From Henriciella sp. (GTDB taxonomy: Bacteria; Pseudomonadota; Alphaproteobacteria; Caulobacterales; Hyphomonadaceae): a stretch of 64,000 nucleotides of DNA. The stretch lies in NCBI RefSeq assembly GCF_029937755.1, contig NZ_JAPYPG010000002.1, positions 349,648-413,647 on the forward strand, in the 5' to 3' direction. The notes under the pieces were generated by a model. That model did not search any database. It was not told the origin of the DNA and worked only from the letters and a program-made list of their open reading frames with translations. The translations under genes were made by a program, and so were the position numbers. Numbering within the stretch: the first letter of the stretch is position 1; each line of letters starts with the position of its first letter. Of the stretch, positions 9,259-17,488 are shown one piece after another.

Positions 9259-9840
9259 TCAGACTGGCAGGGCCGGCACTCCGAACAGGATCGGGTGCAG
9301 CCAGAACAGCATGGCCGCCCAGAAGCCGCCGCCAATCACGACAGCCAGAATGTCCCCCATGATGTTCGGCTGGACATCCGCTGGCGGACCATTATCGCCG
9401 CGCTTCTTCAGGACGATCCGGTCAATCACGGCATAAGCGAGGAAAGAACCGAACAGGATGATCGAGTTGAGTTCGCCATTTGCCAGCAGGTGACCGGCGG
9501 CCCAGACCTTCACACCGACAAGCATCGGATGCTTCATCGTTTTCTTGATATATCCGGTCGGGACGTAGGCCGAAAACAGGATGACGAATGCGATCAGCTG
9601 GAGCAGCACATTGAGGTGCTTCAGTCCGACCGGCGGTGACCAGACCACCATGGCCGGCCGCATCGCCCCATAGCCGATCACAATCAGCACAAGCCCGGCG
9701 ATCGCCGCGAGGCTGAAGAGGCCCATATATGGCCCCTCTCCCATTCTGCGCCGGATATCCCGCTCAGGCGCGTGAGACCGGAACGTCGCAAACAGATGGC
9801 TTCCGAAGAAGATCAGCAGGCCAGCCAGCAGATAAATCAT
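9259..9840 (-). CDS. NnrU family membrane protein
   Basis: NnrU-family proteins are polytopic inner-membrane proteins first linked to nitrite and nitric oxide metabolism and related to the isoprenylcysteine methyltransferase-like fold. The 193-aa product opens with a helix (IYLLAGLLIFFGSHL) carrying the family FFGSHLF motif, followed by RGxGE-like RRRMGEGPYMGLFSL and KKTMKHPMLVGVKVWAAGHL. The ATG at 9840 has a strong ribosome binding site (GGGAGGG, 6-7 bases upstream). The protein has about six membrane segments. No denitrification genes lie nearby. Confidence 0.85.
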   Translation of the reverse strand: MIYLLAGLLIFFGSHLFATFRSHAPERDIRRRMGEGPYMGLFSLAAIAGLVLIVIGYGAMRPAMVVWSPPVGLKHLNVLLQLIAFVILFSAYVPTGYIKKTMKHPMLVGVKVWAAGHLLANGELNSIILFGSFLAYAVIDRIVLKKRGDNGPPADVQPNIMGDILAVVIGGGFWAAMLFWLHPILFGVPALPV

Positions 9841-9989
9841 GATTTGCCCTCCCAAGCTGTCCGCAGCATGTCGCGGAAAGGGTTCATCGGCAAGGTGCTA
9901 TCCTTGGACTTCGCGACAATCCGTCTACGCCCTGTTAGGGGCTTTGCCTGCAATAAGAGGGGTATGGAAACGCAAACAAGACGCCGGTG

Positions 9990-11186
9990 ATGAGACAGCG
10001 GAAAGCCCTGATAGCAGGCGGAGGCATCGGTGGCCTGACGGCGGCACTCTGCCTGCTTCGCAATGGCTGGAGCGTTCATGTCCTCGAAGCGGCCCCTGCC
10101 CTGCAAGAGGTTGGCGCAGGCCTGCAGCTCAGCCCCAATGCAATGAAGGTGATCGATGCGCTGGGACTGTCGGAAGCGATCCGTACGGTCGCCTTTGAGC
10201 CGGAGGCATTGGAACTCCGCCTTGGCCAGTCTGGCCGGCGTGTCTTCAGCATTCCGGCTGGCGAAGCCGCCCGTAAGCGCTGGGGCGCCCCTTACCTGCA
10301 TATCCACCGCGCCGACCTTCTTGGCGTGCTGGAGCAGGCGGTCCGTTCAGACCCGAACGCCGTCATCAGCCTGGGGGCGGAGGTGTCATCCTACGAACTG
10401 AAAGACCAGGGGGCGGAACTTCGCCTGGCTTCCGGAGAGCCCCTGGCTGCAGACCTGATCATCGGCGCCGACGGCATACGCTCCATGCTGCGCACGCAGA
10501 TGCTGGGGCCAGACAGGCCGCGCTTCACCGGCAATCTCGCCTGGCGCATGGTCGTGGAGATGGACAAGCTTTCGACTCCACCGCCACCGACCGCCTGCGT
10601 CTGGGCCGGACGGGGCCGGCATGCGGTGACCTACCGGCTGCGCGGCGGCAAACTTGCTAATCTTGTCGGCGTGGTCGAGCGCACCGACTGGCAGGGTGAA
10701 GGCTGGAGCGAAGAAGGCGCGCGCGAAAACGCGCTGGCAGACTTTGAAGGATGGGTGCCTCAAGTCACGGAAATCATCGACAAGGCCGACACCCATTTCC
10801 GCTGGGCCCTGTTCGGCCGTAATCCGTTGCCCCGGTGGCATGAAGGCGCTGTCGCGCTCCTTGGCGACGCCTGCCATCCGATGCTGCCCTTTATGGCGCA
10901 GGGCGCCGCGATGGCGATCGAGGATGGGTGGGTTCTCGCCCGCGAAGTCGGCCAGGCAGCCACAGTGGAGGCTGGTCTGGCACGCTATGCCGCCCTTCGT
11001 TGGTCACGCGCAACTCGCGTGCAGAATGCCTCACGCGCAAACATGACGACCTTCCACCGGCGCAATCCGCTGATGCGGCTGGCGACCTATGGGCCAATGT
11101 GGATTGCTGGCCAGACCCTGCCCGGCTTCGTGCGTTCACGGCAGGACTGGATCTACGGCCACGACGTCACTGCGACGGATCGATAA
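9990..11186 (+). CDS. FAD-dependent aromatic monooxygenase (salicylate hydroxylase-like)
   Basis: A group A flavoprotein monooxygenase of 398 aa. It has the Rossmann FAD motif GGGIGGLTAA at residues 10-19, the IGADGIRS (DG) motif in mid-protein, and the second FAD motif GDACHPMLPFMAQGA near residue 290. The family hydroxylates aromatic rings such as salicylate or 3-hydroxybenzoate using NAD(P)H and oxygen; the substrate here is unknown. GTG at 9987 or ATG at 9990 can start it. Its last 20 bases overlap the convergent quinone oxidoreductase gene. Confidence 0.85.
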   Translation: MRQRKALIAGGGIGGLTAALCLLRNGWSVHVLEAAPALQEVGAGLQLSPNAMKVIDALGLSEAIRTVAFEPEALELRLGQSGRRVFSIPAGEAARKRWGAPYLHIHRADLLGVLEQAVRSDPNAVISLGAEVSSYELKDQGAELRLASGEPLAADLIIGADGIRSMLRTQMLGPDRPRFTGNLAWRMVVEMDKLSTPPPPTACVWAGRGRHAVTYRLRGGKLANLVGVVERTDWQGEGWSEEGARENALADFEGWVPQVTEIIDKADTHFRWALFGRNPLPRWHEGAVALLGDACHPMLPFMAQGAAMAIEDGWVLAREVGQAATVEAGLARYAALRWSRATRVQNASRANMTTFHRRNPLMRLATYGPMWIAGQTLPGFVRSRQDWIYGHDVTATDR

Positions 11187-12165
11187 TCACCCGTCCGACC
11201 ACGCGACGTTCTTCCATTTCTGCAAACGCTTCGCGCCAGTCATCCAGGCTATAGATACCATGAACGTGCGGGCGGACAGCACGCCGGGCGACGAGGTCCC
11301 ATACCGCCTCTATGTTCTCGCGGCCTTTCTGCGGAAAGCGGCGGCCATATTCGCCTGCCCGTACGCCGACCACAGAGAAACCTTTGATCAGCGGCATGTT
11401 AACCCCGATTTCGGGGATGCGTCCGGACGCAAAACCGATCACAAGCAGGCGGCCATCAAAGGCGATGCACCGCACACTCTCATCGAAGACATCCCCACCG
11501 ACAGGATCGTAAATGACGTCGGCGCCGCCGCCTGTGATTTCTTTCACCTTCTCCCGAAAGCCCTCCGTGACATTGATCAGTGCCTCGGGCTGATAAGCCT
11601 CTCGGATACGCTCCAGCTTTTCATCCGTGGAGGCCGTCGCGATGACTTTGGCGCCCAGATGCTTGCCGAGATCGACTGCGGCCAGCCCCACACCGCCGGC
11701 CGCGCCATGCACGAGCAACCACTCGCCCGGTTGCAGGTTGGCCCGGCGGACCAGCGAAACATAGGCCGTCAAATAGGCCGACCCGACCGCCGCGGCTTCG
11801 GCAAAACCGAGATGGTCCGGGATCTTGCGCGCCCGGCTTGCGGGGTAGACGCCATATTCGGCGAACGCTCCGCCAAGGCCGCCTGTCACCACACGGTCTC
11901 CGACCGCAAACTCCGTCACACCGGGTCCGACCGCAGCCACTTCGCCGGCCACATCGCCCCCGGGCGTAAACGGAAGCTCAGGCTTGTGCTGGTAGCCGCC
12001 GCGCGTCATCAGAAGGTCGGGAAAACCGAGACTGCCAGCGCGTATCCGCAGCAGTATTTCGCCTTCGGACGGCTCGGGCACCGGGACATCGCGAACGGCA
12101 CAGCCTTCGAAATTTTCGCCCAGCGCCTCCACGCGCAGGGCGCGCATTGTTCCGGTCTGGCCCAC
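11167..12165 (-). CDS. Zinc-free NADPH:quinone oxidoreductase family protein
   Basis: A medium-chain dehydrogenase/reductase of the quinone oxidoreductase type, 332 aa. It has the N-terminal GroES-like domain (PFTPGGDVAGEVAAVG) and a Rossmann domain with HGAAGGVGLAAVDLG. The zinc-binding cysteines of alcohol dehydrogenases are absent. The start is GTG at 12165: AGGAG lies 6 bases upstream, a better signal than at the internal ATG at 12147. Such enzymes reduce quinones or enoyl substrates with NADPH; the substrate is not known. Confidence 0.87.
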   Translation of the reverse strand: MGQTGTMRALRVEALGENFEGCAVRDVPVPEPSEGEILLRIRAGSLGFPDLLMTRGGYQHKPELPFTPGGDVAGEVAAVGPGVTEFAVGDRVVTGGLGGAFAEYGVYPASRARKIPDHLGFAEAAAVGSAYLTAYVSLVRRANLQPGEWLLVHGAAGGVGLAAVDLGKHLGAKVIATASTDEKLERIREAYQPEALINVTEGFREKVKEITGGGADVIYDPVGGDVFDESVRCIAFDGRLLVIGFASGRIPEIGVNMPLIKGFSVVGVRAGEYGRRFPQKGRENIEAVWDLVARRAVRPHVHGIYSLDDWREAFAEMEERRVVGRVIIDPSQ

Positions 12166-12262
12166 TATGGTCTCCTGCTACTCCCGTCACCTTGGTTCCC
12201 GGTCTAGGGGAGAGCTGGCGAGACTGTCCATGCTGACATAGGGTCAGGCAGGGGCAGTCAGG

Positions 12263-12793
12263 TTATTGTGGCGGACCGCCATTCATCATGGCTTCGAGCA
12301 TCTGGGCGCGCGCCTCAGCCCTGGCTCGCTCAGCCTCAAGGCGTTCCACTTCCGCCTTCTGCTGGCGTTCAGCTTCCGGTCCAAAAATTACATTGAAAAG
12401 ATCGCGTTCACTCGGATCGTCAGCATTCTTCTCATTGAGCCAGGCGATGACGGCGCAATTGTCCTCGAATACCTGGCCCTCAGCCTTGAGGTAATCCATG
12501 ATGGCTTCCTGGCTCGGCGATAGCGCGCACTGGCCATCGAACTCTGCAGGAAGAATCTCGCTGACGTGGCTCTCATCAATATCGTCGCGGTCTGCAGCAT
12601 CTTCTGGATCGATCTGATCGACCAGACCGCCAGAGTCGACCGTCCGCACACCGATCTGGTTCAGGTTTGCGTTGCTGCGCTTACCGGTCTCATCATCATT
12701 GACACCAAGCTGACCGATAGAAGCGCTGCTGTCCGCCATCGCCGGGATAAATCCCGCAGCGGCAAAGACTGAAGCAATCAAGAGCAGGCGCAT
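12263..12793 (-). CDS. Secreted protein with curlin-like N-terminal repeats, end of the curli operon
   Basis: I do not recognise a named family. The 176-aa product has a signal peptide (MRLLLIASVFAAAGFIPAMA). Two short curlin-like units follow (ASIGQLGVND and ANLNQIGV), then an acidic stretch (DPEDAADRDDIDE), two cysteines about 25 residues apart, and a charged helical C-terminus predicted to form a coiled coil (AERARAEARAQMLEAMM). It sits 13 bases after the 174-aa curlin gene and is the last gene of the leftward curli operon. It might be a capping, anchoring or chaperone component; this is inference. It does not resemble CsgC or CsgE. Confidence 0.7.
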   Translation of the reverse strand: MRLLLIASVFAAAGFIPAMADSSASIGQLGVNDDETGKRSNANLNQIGVRTVDSGGLVDQIDPEDAADRDDIDESHVSEILPAEFDGQCALSPSQEAIMDYLKAEGQVFEDNCAVIAWLNEKNADDPSERDLFNVIFGPEAERQQKAEVERLEAERARAEARAQMLEAMMNGGPPQ

Positions 12794-12806
12794 TCTGTCT
12801 GCTTTC

Positions 12807-13331
12807 CTAGTAACCACCGGACTGCGTGACCTTGATGGTGGAATTCCCATACTGTGTCACGGCAAAACCGAGATTGTCGCCGTTCTGTACGTGCTCGAAG
12901 CGGTTATTGTCACCAAACTGGGCGGCCGCCGAAACATTGTGGTTACCGGTCTGGAGCAACTCATACTCATTGTCGCTGCCATACTGGGCGAGGACCGACG
13001 CGTTGGACTCACCCGACTGGACGATTTCAGCACGGTTGTCCGTGTGAAGCGATGTCTGGGCAGCAATGACGAGATTGCCGGCACCCGACTGATCGATCTC
13101 GATGCGGTTGCCCGTTGTACCTTTCTGGACGACGACAACATTGTTGCCGGATCCCAGCTCGATTTCGCTAGCATCGACATCGCTGTTGCCGCCAAACATG
13201 GCCTCCAGTGGGTCACTGTTGAGTGACTCATATTCGGACGAGCCGTCTGCGAGAGCGACAGCCCCCGAGACAGCCCAGGCCGAAATGGCAACCGCAGCGA
13301 AGCGGATAACACCCTGGATCGCTGCGGTCAT
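12807..13331 (-). CDS. Curlin-repeat protein, short (CsgB/CsgA-like)
   Basis: A secreted amyloid-type subunit of 174 aa. After a signal peptide (about residues 1-28, ending AVALA) comes an acidic spacer and then roughly six curlin repeats of the form Q-x-G-x2-N (for example VQKGTTGNRIEIDQSGAGN and AQYGSDNEYELLQTGNHN). It ends TQYGNSTIKVTQSGGY. The start is the ATG at 13331, with AAGGGG 6 bases upstream; the open frame runs much further upstream but is not coding there. As the shortest of the three curlins here it is the best candidate for a nucleator, which is inference. Confidence 0.85.
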   Translation of the reverse strand: MTAAIQGVIRFAAVAISAWAVSGAVALADGSSEYESLNSDPLEAMFGGNSDVDASEIELGSGNNVVVVQKGTTGNRIEIDQSGAGNLVIAAQTSLHTDNRAEIVQSGESNASVLAQYGSDNEYELLQTGNHNVSAAAQFGDNNRFEHVQNGDNLGFAVTQYGNSTIKVTQSGGY

Positions 13332-13341
13332 AGGCATCCCC

Positions 13342-14457
13342 TTACTGAGCGACGTTGGCGGTGAGGCCAGCGCCAGCCTGAGCCAAGGTGGACGTCGCAC
13401 CGGCACTTGCCTGATGGACATAGGCGACATGGCTGGCACCATCCTGCACGATGCTGGAGGTCGCCATGTTCGAGTCGACTGTCTGGATGTTCGTGGCCAG
13501 ATTGTCGCCGCCAGCGCCAAGATCATCCTTCTGGGTGATTTCGGAGTAGCCCCCAAAACCTTCCTGCTGGATAAGGACCTCGCTGGAGAAGTCGCTGGCT
13601 TCCTGTGTGACCATCGCCATATTGTCACCACCGAACAGGTTTGACAGGTTCTGCTCGATGTTGACGTCACCGGCGGTGCCGTACTGATACACGTCAGCGG
13701 TATTGAAGAAGCCGTCCGTATCGATCTTCACCCGGCCATCAATCCCGTTTTCCGTGACATAGGCAGCGTTGAAGCCGCCGAACTGGTCGATGCGAATCCA
13801 CGGATTGGTACCGTCGGATTTGACATCGGCAATGTTGCCAATGGACGGGAAAGCCGCCGGCGAGTTGATCGGAACGAACTCGCCCTGAAAGATGCGGACT
13901 GCGCCATAATCGGCACGCTGGTCGACAGCCGCCCAGTGATCATCGCCGCCCTGGTCGATCTTGACAAACGCCTCTGTCGAGTTGCGGCGCTGGAGGGCGC
14001 GGGCGAAGTTGCCCGTGCCACGTTGACGAACGCGCGCATCTGCCAAGTCCGTGAATTGACGGATCGTAACGCGGTTACGGTTACCAGAAGCGGCCCCTTC
14101 AAAGGCCTGACGGACAACGGCATTGTTGCCATCGCCACCATTGCTACCGGCGTTGCCACCCTGGGTAAGCTTCAGGGTATTGCCATAACCGTTGTTCGCA
14201 ATCGTCAGACTGGTCTGCTTTACATCAGCGATGTTGGCAACGCCATTCTGGGTGACCTCTGCCAGCGCCTGTCCATTCAGCAGGTTGCCCCAGGTCTGAT
14301 CGACAATCGCGCTGTTGGCGGTGCCGATCTGTTCGATCATTGCGGTATTCTCGTAAGCTGCCGAAGGTTCATAGTCCGGCAGGGGTTCCGAGCCTTGTGC
14401 CATGGCGGGCGCTGCAAGCGCAGCTACAGACACGGCTGAGACAAGGAGTGCTCTCAT
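13342..14457 (-). CDS. Curlin-repeat protein, divergent (371 aa)
   Basis: A secreted curlin-like protein. It has a signal peptide of about 20 residues (ending APAMAQ), then Q-x-G-x2-N/A repeats that are clear at both ends (IEQIGTANSAIVDQTWGN, VTQNGVANIADVKQ, QDGASHVAYVHQ). The middle is degenerate, with Arg, Trp and Phe residues unusual for curlins (TNPWIRIDQFGGFNAAYV). The start has AAAGGA 9 bases upstream. It lies between the 510-aa and 174-aa curlin genes in the same operon. The mixed repeats suggest a specialised fibre subunit rather than a second copy of the major one. Confidence 0.83.
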   Translation of the reverse strand: MRALLVSAVSVAALAAPAMAQGSEPLPDYEPSAAYENTAMIEQIGTANSAIVDQTWGNLLNGQALAEVTQNGVANIADVKQTSLTIANNGYGNTLKLTQGGNAGSNGGDGNNAVVRQAFEGAASGNRNRVTIRQFTDLADARVRQRGTGNFARALQRRNSTEAFVKIDQGGDDHWAAVDQRADYGAVRIFQGEFVPINSPAAFPSIGNIADVKSDGTNPWIRIDQFGGFNAAYVTENGIDGRVKIDTDGFFNTADVYQYGTAGDVNIEQNLSNLFGGDNMAMVTQEASDFSSEVLIQQEGFGGYSEITQKDDLGAGGDNLATNIQTVDSNMATSSIVQDGASHVAYVHQASAGATSTLAQAGAGLTANVAQ

Positions 14458-14480
14458 AATTCAGATCCTTTCGAGGTTAC

Positions 14481-14507
14481 CCGGTTCCCGCCTCAGGCAG
14501 GAACCGG
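14481..14507 (-). promoter_or_regulatory. Intra-operon hairpin between two curlin genes
   Basis: An inverted repeat of 12 bases (CCGGTTCCCGCC and GGCAGGAACCGG on the plus strand) with a 3-base loop and one G-U pair in the RNA. It fills most of the gap between the 510-aa and 371-aa curlin genes. No T-run follows in the direction of transcription, so it is more likely an mRNA processing or stabilising element than a full terminator. Confidence 0.6.
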
Positions 14508-14520
14508 TTGTCTCCTTGCT

Positions 14521-16053
14521 TTACTGGGTGACCGTGGCGGTGTTGCTGGAGCCGTCCTGCGTGACGTAGGACACGGCGCCAAGCGACCCCTGAACGATGC
14601 TGACGGTGTTATAAGACCCACCCCCCTGATGAACGGTTGCCTTGGCGTCACCGCTCACTTGCAGGATGGATATCTCGTTCTCCCAGCCGGACTGATCGAC
14701 CCAGGCATCGTTTTCGGTGCCGAGCTGATCGATATCGGTGGAATTGAGCTCACCGTCCTGATCGGCATAGGCCTTGTTGCCTGTGCCGGACTGATCAAGC
14801 AGCAGTTCGTTGAGATTGCCATACTGCAGAAGCGTAGCGTTGTTCAGGTTGCCGGTGTTCTGCTTCAGGTCCATCACGTTATCCGCACCGTACTGGCGCA
14901 GATACGCTTCATTCATATCACTCGTTTGCGAGACCAGCATGGTTTGCGCATCCCCTTCCTGAACAATGTTCATGAAGTTCGTGTCGCCATCCTGGTTCAG
15001 GTCGACCAGACTGCCATCATACGCGGTCTGGTAAGCCCAGATCGTGTTGTGAGCACCAGTCTGGTTGGACACAAAGTCCGATTCCGCACCATCTTGGTGA
15101 ACGTCCAGCTTGTTATGGAAACCATCCTGAAGGGCCGCCAGTGTGACGTCCGTGCCGTCCTGGTCGCCCGTCATCCGGTTATCGTCGCCATACTGCTCAA
15201 GCGTGACCGACCAGCGGCTCGCTTCCTGCAGGAACGCTTCCGACTCGGTGCCGACTTCGTTGCCGGAGCCGACCTGGATGACGTTCAGCGTGGATGCCGT
15301 GGCACCGGTCTGCTCCAGGTTCGCGAAGTTGCCTTCAGTGCCGGCCACCTGCGTGACCAGGATCAGGCTGCCCGTGGAATCCTGGAGGATCGTGGCAACG
15401 TTCGAGTCACCCGACTGATCAGCAAGTATCGAGTCGTTGGCACCATACTGCTGGATGGTCATCGAGTTCGACGAGTCGTCCTGGTAGACGGTCGCCGACG
15501 TGCCGTCGCCCTGTTGCGTGATGTAGGTTTCGTTGCCGGCTTCCGTGCCAGAGCCGTTGCCCTGAAAGACCTTGGCCGTACCGTCATAGCCATCTTGCTC
15601 GATGTCGGCGACGTTATCCATGCCCTTCTGGTCGACAACGGCCAGAGCCCAGCCAGTGTCATTCTGAACAACGTCGGATGAGTTGCCCGTGCCAAGCTGC
15701 GTGACATTGGCGGTATCGTCTGAGTTGGTCTGTTCGATCGACGACACGTTGGCGTCGTCGCTCGCTGTACCGAGGCTCATCTGGTTCACGACAGCATTGT
15801 TGTAAGTGCCGCCCTGAGTGATGAAGCTGTCATTGAGCGTTGCGCCCACGGCAGCCAGAGCATCGCTCTGCGTGACTTCGGCATAATTGTCCGAGCCCGT
15901 CTGATCGATATCGGATTCGCCACCCAGACCACCGGTCTGGTCGACGTCCGCAATGTGGCCAGTACCAGTTTGGTCAATATCTGACTCACTGGCGAATGCT
16001 GGCGCACTCAATACCAGGGCAAGAGATGCCCCGATGAGAAGGTGTTTGCGCAT
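14521..16053 (-). CDS. Major curlin-repeat protein (CsgA-like, 510 aa)
   Basis: Probable main subunit of a curli-type amyloid fibre. It has a signal peptide (MRKHLLIGASLALVLSAPAFA) and about twenty tandem repeats of the strand-loop-strand type with Q-x-G-x2-N and N-x-A-x-V-x-Q cores (DQTGSDNYAEVTQ, TQLGTGNSSDVVQ, DQSGTGNKAYADQ). It is acidic, rich in Asp, Gln, Thr and Asn, and lacks cysteine. Enterobacterial CsgA has five repeats, so this subunit is several times longer. The start has AAAGGAG 6 bases upstream. It follows csgG directly. Confidence 0.88.
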   Translation of the reverse strand: MRKHLLIGASLALVLSAPAFASESDIDQTGTGHIADVDQTGGLGGESDIDQTGSDNYAEVTQSDALAAVGATLNDSFITQGGTYNNAVVNQMSLGTASDDANVSSIEQTNSDDTANVTQLGTGNSSDVVQNDTGWALAVVDQKGMDNVADIEQDGYDGTAKVFQGNGSGTEAGNETYITQQGDGTSATVYQDDSSNSMTIQQYGANDSILADQSGDSNVATILQDSTGSLILVTQVAGTEGNFANLEQTGATASTLNVIQVGSGNEVGTESEAFLQEASRWSVTLEQYGDDNRMTGDQDGTDVTLAALQDGFHNKLDVHQDGAESDFVSNQTGAHNTIWAYQTAYDGSLVDLNQDGDTNFMNIVQEGDAQTMLVSQTSDMNEAYLRQYGADNVMDLKQNTGNLNNATLLQYGNLNELLLDQSGTGNKAYADQDGELNSTDIDQLGTENDAWVDQSGWENEISILQVSGDAKATVHQGGGSYNTVSIVQGSLGAVSYVTQDGSSNTATVTQ

Positions 16054-16106
16054 AGTTTACTCCTTTGACTTCGCTCAGCCCGTCGTTGACGAGCCCCCTT
16101 CACCAA

Positions 16107-16141
16107 CCGCCCAATCGATATGTTCGATGTCCCCTGGGCGG
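16107..16141 (-). promoter_or_regulatory. Bulged hairpin in the csgG-curlin gap carrying GGGGAC
   Basis: On the transcribed strand CCGCCCA and ATCGA pair with TCGAT and TGGGCGG, closing a 5-base loop. A one-sided bulge of 6 bases reads GGGGAC. The bulge is part of an AGGGGACA element (16128-16135) that recurs in other leaders of this region. The hairpin lies about 55-90 bases before the start of the major curlin gene. Confidence 0.5.
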
Positions 16142-16155
16142 GCCTGAACGACGCA

Positions 16156-17487
16156 TTATGCGCCCTCCAAATTCGACTCCGTTTCAGCTTTGCGCATCGC
16201 GGCATCCGCCACGCGGCGCATTTCCAAAGCGGTTATCGAAAATTCGTCGCCATGCAGCGCCGGGAGGCTGCCAATCGCGGCGTTGTAATTATAAAAATCA
16301 GCGGCCGTCTGCCTGGTCCCGCCGTCCCCTTGCGCGACAGGCTGGACGGCCGCTGGTACCGCGGAGATGGTCTGCGCGGTGTTCCGGGCCGGCACACGAT
16401 GGGGGTCCATCGCAGGCCGGTTTGAGTGTTCTTCTGGCGAGTATGAAGCCACTGCCAGAGGCTCGGACTTCGTCGAAGCCGGAGAGACCTGCATCGAGAT
16501 CTTCTCCTTCGCGACCGGCTGTTTCTGACGCTGCTCGGGAGCCTGCTCAGATGCAGGCGCACTGAGAGCAGCCTCCTGGACGGGCTTTTCCTTCACCGCA
16601 TAGGCCGACTCCATCGTGTCGAAGACGCCATCACGCTCGGCGCGGTAGCGCTCGATGATCTCGGCGCCAGCGACCTGGTCGTGGAAGCCCCAGATGCCGA
16701 GGTCGGCCCCTTCGAGGATCAGCAGCTCAACCGCCTTCTCCGTTGCCTGGCGCAGGGCCAGCAGGTCGGGTTCATTGGTCGTGATGCCGGTGTCGACTTC
16801 CAGAAGTTCCTTGAAGCTCACGAAGCGGAAGACATTCGAGGCAACGCCGATCGAGGCAATCTTCTTGGATGCGACAACCGTGGTGATCACTTCACCGGTC
16901 TTCACGCTGACGGCGCGAAGATAGACGGTGACCTTGTCTTCCCGATAATCGGTCTTCGCGCCGATACCCAGGAAGCGCGCCCCTGCACCACCGGTGATCG
17001 TGTTGGAATCATAGCCGATGATGCCGCCTTCGAGGATGATACCTGCAAACAGAAGCGGCGGAAGCGCGGCCTCGTTGACGTCTTCCTCGCCAAGATACTG
17101 ACGGCGCATCTCACGGATAATCTGGCGTTCCTTCAGGAGGTTGTCGAGATTTTCGCGTTCGATGACAGTGAACCAGGAGCGGTTACCGGCATCCTGAAGC
17201 GCTTTCAGCAGGACCGAGGTCGACCCTTGCGTCACGGCCTTCGACAGGGTCTGGACCCCGGAGGACGGTTTGAACTGACCGGTCTGGTCTTCGAAATTGT
17301 AGACAGCGACGGCAGCCCGTTCGCGTGGCGGCGGAAGCGCCCGCAGCGAGGACTGGGTGTCGGTGACCGTCTCGGAGACGGCTGGTTCGGTTGCGAAATT
17401 CTGCATCGTGCCTGCGGTTGTGGAACAACCGGCGAGCATCATGACGGCAGCCGCAACGGCGGAGCCAAGTTTGAAAACGGGTGCCAT
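16156..17487 (-). CDS. csgG: Curli secretion channel lipoprotein CsgG (CsgG/HfaB family)
   Basis: CsgG forms the outer-membrane pore through which curli subunits leave the cell. The 443-aa product has a lipoprotein signal with lipobox LAGC near residue 21. Its core has family motifs VAVYNFEDQTGQFKP, WFTVIERENLDNLLKERQ and VFRFVSFKELLEVD. E. coli CsgG is about 277 aa; here an extra C-terminal region of roughly 150 residues, rich in Pro, Ala and Gln, is added. The ATG at 17487 lies one base after the csgF stop. Together with csgF it identifies a true curli locus rather than only a holdfast (Hfa) locus. Confidence 0.92.
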   Translation of the reverse strand: MAPVFKLGSAVAAAVMMLAGCSTTAGTMQNFATEPAVSETVTDTQSSLRALPPPRERAAVAVYNFEDQTGQFKPSSGVQTLSKAVTQGSTSVLLKALQDAGNRSWFTVIERENLDNLLKERQIIREMRRQYLGEEDVNEAALPPLLFAGIILEGGIIGYDSNTITGGAGARFLGIGAKTDYREDKVTVYLRAVSVKTGEVITTVVASKKIASIGVASNVFRFVSFKELLEVDTGITTNEPDLLALRQATEKAVELLILEGADLGIWGFHDQVAGAEIIERYRAERDGVFDTMESAYAVKEKPVQEAALSAPASEQAPEQRQKQPVAKEKISMQVSPASTKSEPLAVASYSPEEHSNRPAMDPHRVPARNTAQTISAVPAAVQPVAQGDGGTRQTAADFYNYNAAIGSLPALHGDEFSITALEMRRVADAAMRKAETESNLEGA

Positions 17488-17488
17488 C

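Noticed and set aside
13332-13670. Upstream extension of the 174-aa curlin frame
   Set aside because: The frame is open but overlaps the 371-aa curlin gene and precedes a good ribosome binding site and signal peptide at 13331, so it is not coding.
12807-16053. Regularly spaced repeats that could suggest a CRISPR array or tandem DNA repeats
   Set aside because: The period is about 60-70 bases but the identity is at protein level (Q-x-G-x2-N curlin units) with diverse codons. No constant direct repeats with unique spacers are present and no cas genes lie nearby.
16156-17487. HfaB holdfast-anchor protein instead of CsgG
   Set aside because: The two are homologous, but csgF lies next to it and curlin genes follow, while no hfaA or hfaD is seen, so CsgG is the better name.
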